From JAPUME01 sp964605715 (GTDB taxonomy: Bacteria > Acidobacteriota > Terriglobia > UBA7540 > JAPUME01), in contig CAZSDV010000078.1 of the NCBI GenBank assembly GCA_964605715.1, positions 1 to 7,549 on the forward strand: a stretch of 7,549 bases of DNA, in the 5' to 3' direction. The notes beneath the pieces are model-generated. The model searched no databases. It worked only from the letters and a program-made list of their open reading frames with translations, and had not been told where the DNA came from. The position numbers and the translations under genes are program-made. How positions within the stretch are numbered: position 1 is the stretch's first letter; each line of letters starts with the position of its first letter. Positions 4,905 through 7,549 of this stretch are shown piece by piece.

Positions 4905-5846
4905 ATGCAAAATTTGGTGGCTATAATCGTAGGGGCGGCCATCCTGTTATTCAGCTCCACGCTAGCAGGTGATGATTGGTATCCGTCAAAATACGGCCCT
5001 GATGACACCATTGGGGCGGCCAATAATTTAAGCCCTGAAAAAGTGCTCGAAGCTGTCAAGCTTGTTAAAATCGGCAAGACCTATTCGCTGGCAATTGAGA
5101 CCGGACGGACAACGCCTGCTTATCCCCCACGGTCATTCGAGCTGTTCGTTGTTCCAACAGGGGTTTCCCCCACTGGCACCCCTGAAAGCAAGAGCCTCCA
5201 TACGGGCTACGACGATCTTCTCCAAACCTGGCTTGGAATCGGAACACAAATTGATGGATTTGGTCATGTTGGTATCAATCACAGGTATTACAACGGCGTT
5301 CATGCCTCAGACTTTGTGGATCGTAAGGGGCTCAAGAAGTTTGGTACTCATTTAATCCCTCCTATTGTCACTCGCGGTATCCTGCTCGACATGGCTGCTT
5401 ATTTTAAAGTCAGCATAATATCCGAAGGCACACCCTATAACCGCAGTGCAATTGAGGGCGCAGCTCGCCGCCAAGGAGTTACTATACGTAAAGGTGATGT
5501 TGTCATCTTTCATAGTGGCTGGATGCAATTGCTCGGCAAAGAAAATAAACGCTGGATCTCAATGCATCCAGGTCCGGGTGTGGAGGGAGCCGAGTATCTC
5601 GCGGGCCTTGGCGTAGTTGCCGTTGGTGCTGACACACCAGCACTTGAAGTAATTCCCTGGGAAGATCCAGAACGGGGTGCGCCTGTACATCAAACTCTGT
5701 TAGCAAAAAACGGTGTCTATGTTCTTGAAAATATCCGCACAGAAGAACTTGCCCGGGATAAAGCTTATGAGTTCCTTTTTGTTATTGGTCAACCAAAATT
5801 TGTTGGAGCCGTCCAGATGGGAATAAACCCGATTGCGATCCGTTAA
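4905..5846 (+). CDS. Exported cyclase-family metal-dependent hydrolase
   Basis: A 313-residue protein of the cyclase family (PF04199), which includes bacterial kynurenine formamidase KynB and other metal-dependent amidases and ring-opening hydrolases. Residues 1-22 are a signal peptide (LVAIIVGAAILLFSSTLAG), predicting a periplasmic or secreted enzyme. The mature part begins DDWYPSKYGPDDTIGAANNL, a typical start for this subgroup. The metal-site region reads GIGTQIDGFGHVG with Asp117 and His121. KynB has H-x-G-T-H-x-D-x-P-x-H there, so the first two His are replaced (Gln115 stands for the second); a GTQxDGxGH form is, as I recall, common in this subgroup. Further conserved parts are RGILLDMAAY (158-166), KGDVVIFHSGW (196-206), GADTPALEVIP (241-251), His262 and the VYVLENI segment with Glu275. 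The substrate is unknown. A strong Shine-Dalgarno supports the start. No tryptophan-catabolism gene is adjacent, so a kynurenine role is not supported. Confidence 0.9.
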   Translation: MQNLVAIIVGAAILLFSSTLAGDDWYPSKYGPDDTIGAANNLSPEKVLEAVKLVKIGKTYSLAIETGRTTPAYPPRSFELFVVPTGVSPTGTPESKSLHTGYDDLLQTWLGIGTQIDGFGHVGINHRYYNGVHASDFVDRKGLKKFGTHLIPPIVTRGILLDMAAYFKVSIISEGTPYNRSAIEGAARRQGVTIRKGDVVIFHSGWMQLLGKENKRWISMHPGPGVEGAEYLAGLGVVAVGADTPALEVIPWEDPERGAPVHQTLLAKNGVYVLENIRTEELARDKAYEFLFVIGQPKFVGAVQMGINPIAIR

Positions 5847-6121
5847 GTTGGTTACTCTGAAGAAACCCATGTGTTTGGCGTATTTGGTTTCATGAATTAG
5901 GAATGAGAATCCACACGAACTCTTTAAAGAATTTGGTGGAGTTGGCTTAGGTTCGGACCCGCAACTTTCTGGATGCAAATAGGACACTAATTGTTGCAAG
6001 CAAAGGAAAAAACACTTAGCTTAGTAGAACACGGCAAGTTGCGGTAAAATCTTCACCTTGCGCGCTCCCAGAAAAAAACCAAAAGAAGTTAAAAAGAAAG
6101 GTCAACTGCGAGGCAAATTAT
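5847..6121 (+). other. Intergenic region upstream of hemH with inverted repeats
   Basis: No credible gene on either strand. A perfect 9-base inverted repeat, CCGCAACTT (5959-5967) and AAGTTGCGG (6036-6044), spans 68 bases. A -10-like TAAAAT (6045-6050) touches its right arm and lies about 70 bases before the hemH start, but no good -35 is seen. Smaller pairs occur at GAAACC/GGTTTC (5862-5867 with 5886-5891). A GAGG at 6110-6113, 8 bases from the ATG, serves hemH. The region probably holds the hemH promoter and the end of the cyclase transcript, but no clear terminator is visible. Confidence 0.35.
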
Positions 6122-7129
6122 ATGAGTCACATGAAAAACTCACCCAAAGTTAGTGTCGTCCTTTTTCAGTTGGGCGGACCTGATTCTCTGGATGCCGTCG
6201 AACCTTTTCTTTTCAATCTCTTCTCAGATCCTGACATCATTGATTTCCCATTTGCTAGGTTAGCAAGGAAACCTCTGGCACGCTTGGTTGCATCAAGGAG
6301 GGCCAGGAAGGTCCAGAAGGACTACGCCATCATAGGTGGAAAGTCTCCCTTGAAACAACTGACTCTGCTGCAAGCTGAAGCGCTTGAAAAAGAGTTATCG
6401 AAGTCGATTCCAGCCCGGGTATCGGTGGCGATGCGCTACTGGCACCCATTCACCGAAGAGGCCATAAGGAAAATTGAGAGTGAATCACCGGGTGAATTAG
6501 TCCTACTTCCCCTTTACCCTCAATACTCCAAGACAACAACCGGAAGCAGCCTAAACGAATGGAATAAACATTTTACCAGGACGAAACTTGGCTCACTCTT
6601 GGCGACCTCCGTGAAAGTCATACCTCACTTTTTCGACCATCCATCATACATCCAGGCCATGGTGAACCAAGTTAATCGAGGGCTCGACACACTCCCCTCA
6701 GGAGACGATATTCACTTAATATTCAGTGCCCACGGAATTCCTCTCAGCGGTATCGAGGCTGGAGATCCCTATCAACAGCACATTGAAGCAAGTGTGCGTT
6801 TGGTAATGAAGCAAGGAGGATGGGCCCATCAACATACTCTTTGCTATCAAAGCCGAGTGGGTCCAGGAAAGTGGCTCACGCCTACACTTAAGGAAACTCT
6901 TCGCTCGCTGGGATGCCAGGGTACGCGGAGCGTCCTTGTAGTTCCCATATCCTTTGTCTCAGATCATATTGAGACACTGAGTGAAATCGACATCGAAGGG
7001 CGCGAAGAGGCTGAAAACGCTGGGATTCACGCCTTTGCGATGACCCCAGCGTTGAATGATTCACCCGAATTCATCCAAACTTTAGCTGAGCTAGTTCTGG
7101 CCAAGCTAAGCATTACTGAAATAAATTGA
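6122..7129 (+). CDS. hemH: Ferrochelatase
   Basis: Ferrochelatase inserts Fe2+ into a porphyrin: protoporphyrin IX in the classical route (the last step of heme synthesis), or coproporphyrin III in the alternative route. The 335-residue length is normal for the bacterial single-domain enzyme. Landmarks: VSVVLFQLGGPDSLDAVEPF near the N-terminus, a GGKSPL segment at 72-77, LVLLPLYPQYSKTTTGSS at 126-143, HLIFSAHGIPLS with catalytic metal-binding His204, CYQSRVGPGKWLTPT at 241-255, and ISFVSDHIETLSEID with Glu284, the conserved acidic partner of that histidine. LNDSPEFIQTLAEL at 311-324 is the usual C-terminal segment. No signal peptide; no Cys cluster for the 2Fe-2S centre of some ferrochelatases is evident. 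The start at 6122 has a GAGG 8 bases upstream; a second ATG three codons in is possible. No other heme gene is in the window. The next gene begins 21 bases after its stop and may be co-transcribed. Confidence 0.96.
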   Translation: MSHMKNSPKVSVVLFQLGGPDSLDAVEPFLFNLFSDPDIIDFPFARLARKPLARLVASRRARKVQKDYAIIGGKSPLKQLTLLQAEALEKELSKSIPARVSVAMRYWHPFTEEAIRKIESESPGELVLLPLYPQYSKTTTGSSLNEWNKHFTRTKLGSLLATSVKVIPHFFDHPSYIQAMVNQVNRGLDTLPSGDDIHLIFSAHGIPLSGIEAGDPYQQHIEASVRLVMKQGGWAHQHTLCYQSRVGPGKWLTPTLKETLRSLGCQGTRSVLVVPISFVSDHIETLSEIDIEGREEAENAGIHAFAMTPALNDSPEFIQTLAELVLAKLSITEIN

Positions 7130-7150
7130 CCATGAAACATCCTTAATGAA

Positions 7151-7549
7151 ATGCTTGATCCTGAAAAAAGGGGGCCAGTGGTAACTGGGACAAAAGCATT
7201 GGCAAAAAAGAAAAATGATACACTGCACCCTGGAATCAAGCTTCCACCCAGGCGAGTCAAATTCACTACCGAGACACCACTAAACTACCCCCCGGAATTA
7301 GGGCTGCCAACCCTAAGCGCTATAAGTGAAGCCACTAAGATGGATCCTTTTGATGTACAAGGTTTTGCGAAAACAGTCCTGAAAGAACTCACGCCTGCCT
7401 TTCTAAAAATGGTAAAAGAGGGACGCCTTCGTGCTGACCAGGCCCCAAAGAAGATGGTTAATATGCTTGGACTGCTCCTTAAAATGAATTCGTCGGATAT
7501 GCACCGTCCGGAGCAAGAAGTATTGCGATCCAGTGAATGGCACAATTTT
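7151..7549 (+). CDS. Unknown lysine-rich protein, 3'-incomplete at window end
   Basis: A frame open for 133 codons from the ATG at 7151 to the last base, with no stop; an in-frame TGA at 7133-7135 bounds it upstream. I do not recognise it. Residues 1-40 are basic and proline-containing (KKKNDTLHPGIKLPPRRV), probably disordered. Residues about 51-115 look helical: LPTLSAISEATKMDPFDVQG, then LTPAFLKMVKEGRLRADQAP and KKMVNMLGLLLKM. No signal peptide or membrane helix. The amino-acid mix is protein-like, whereas the opposite-strand frame at 7285-7545 is rich in Ser, Arg and Cys and looks like a shadow. The start is uncertain: no good Shine-Dalgarno precedes 7151, and a GTG at 7178 follows aggggg too closely. 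It lies 21 bases after hemH and may share its transcript. The layout is compatible with a small DNA-binding or phage-type protein, but nothing specific supports that. Confidence 0.6.
   Translation, partial: MLDPEKRGPVVTGTKALAKKKNDTLHPGIKLPPRRVKFTTETPLNYPPELGLPTLSAISEATKMDPFDVQGFAKTVLKELTPAFLKMVKEGRLRADQAPKKMVNMLGLLLKMNSSDMHRPEQEVLRSSEWHNF

Noticed and set aside
5950..5975. GGTTCGGACCC, resembling the T-arm of a tRNA
   Set aside because: The flanking bases do not form the T-stem, and no matching acceptor, D or anticodon arms are present.
5700..5999. 99-codon - strand frame across the cyclase end and spacer
   Set aside because: It overlaps conserved cyclase sequence, has no ribosome binding site that I can see, and its Ser/Lys/Phe-rich product resembles no family.
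7285..7545. 86-codon - strand frame at the right end
   Set aside because: Composition is rich in Ser, Arg and Cys, typical of an antisense shadow of the longer + strand frame.

Overview
The window looks like a piece of a bacterial metagenome scaffold with moderate GC. All supportable genes read on the + strand. The mix is an exported VOC protein with a twin-arginine-like signal, an exported BNR/sialidase-like propeller, a BrxA/BrxB bacilliredoxin, an exported cyclase-family hydrolase and a ferrochelatase. This suggests a diderm environmental lineage of the Acidobacteriota or Planctomycetota-Verrucomicrobiota kind. That is inference from gene content; no rRNA or taxonomic marker is present. 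A run of 10 N shows a scaffold join.

Bases 1-1381: a short AT-rich tandem repeat, (c)ggacattttt-like, runs directly into the C-terminal two thirds of a GMC oxidoreductase. The N-terminal FAD-binding part is absent and repeat-encoded residues stand in its place, so the gene is truncated by the scaffold end, an assembly error or a real insertion. A probable rho-independent terminator straddles its stop codon. Bases 1382-1894: a VOC (glyoxalase-fold) protein with a twin-arginine-like leader. Bases 1895-2163: a non-coding stretch with several short inverted repeats. Bases 2164-3174: a signal-peptide BNR propeller with four clear Asp boxes. Bases 3306-3815: a bacilliredoxin with a C-terminal extension.

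Bases 3982-4715: three small genes of unknown function packed head to tail (membrane plus coiled coil; secreted; membrane-anchored). The third is interrupted by the N gap, beyond which the DNA is much more AT-rich. Bases 4905-5846: an exported cyclase-family hydrolase. Bases 6122-7129: ferrochelatase (hemH). From 7151 a lysine-rich unknown gene starts 21 bases after hemH and runs off the window.

The named genes do not form one pathway. They look like separate housekeeping and catabolic units. The only clear operon-like unit is the small-gene cassette, with hemH plus the downstream unknown gene as a possible second. No mobile element, CRISPR array, tRNA or rRNA was found, and I see no firm evidence of a new defence or mobile system. 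The least explained parts are the small-protein cassette, the repeat/GMC junction, the structured spacer at 1895-2163 and the unknown gene at the right edge.
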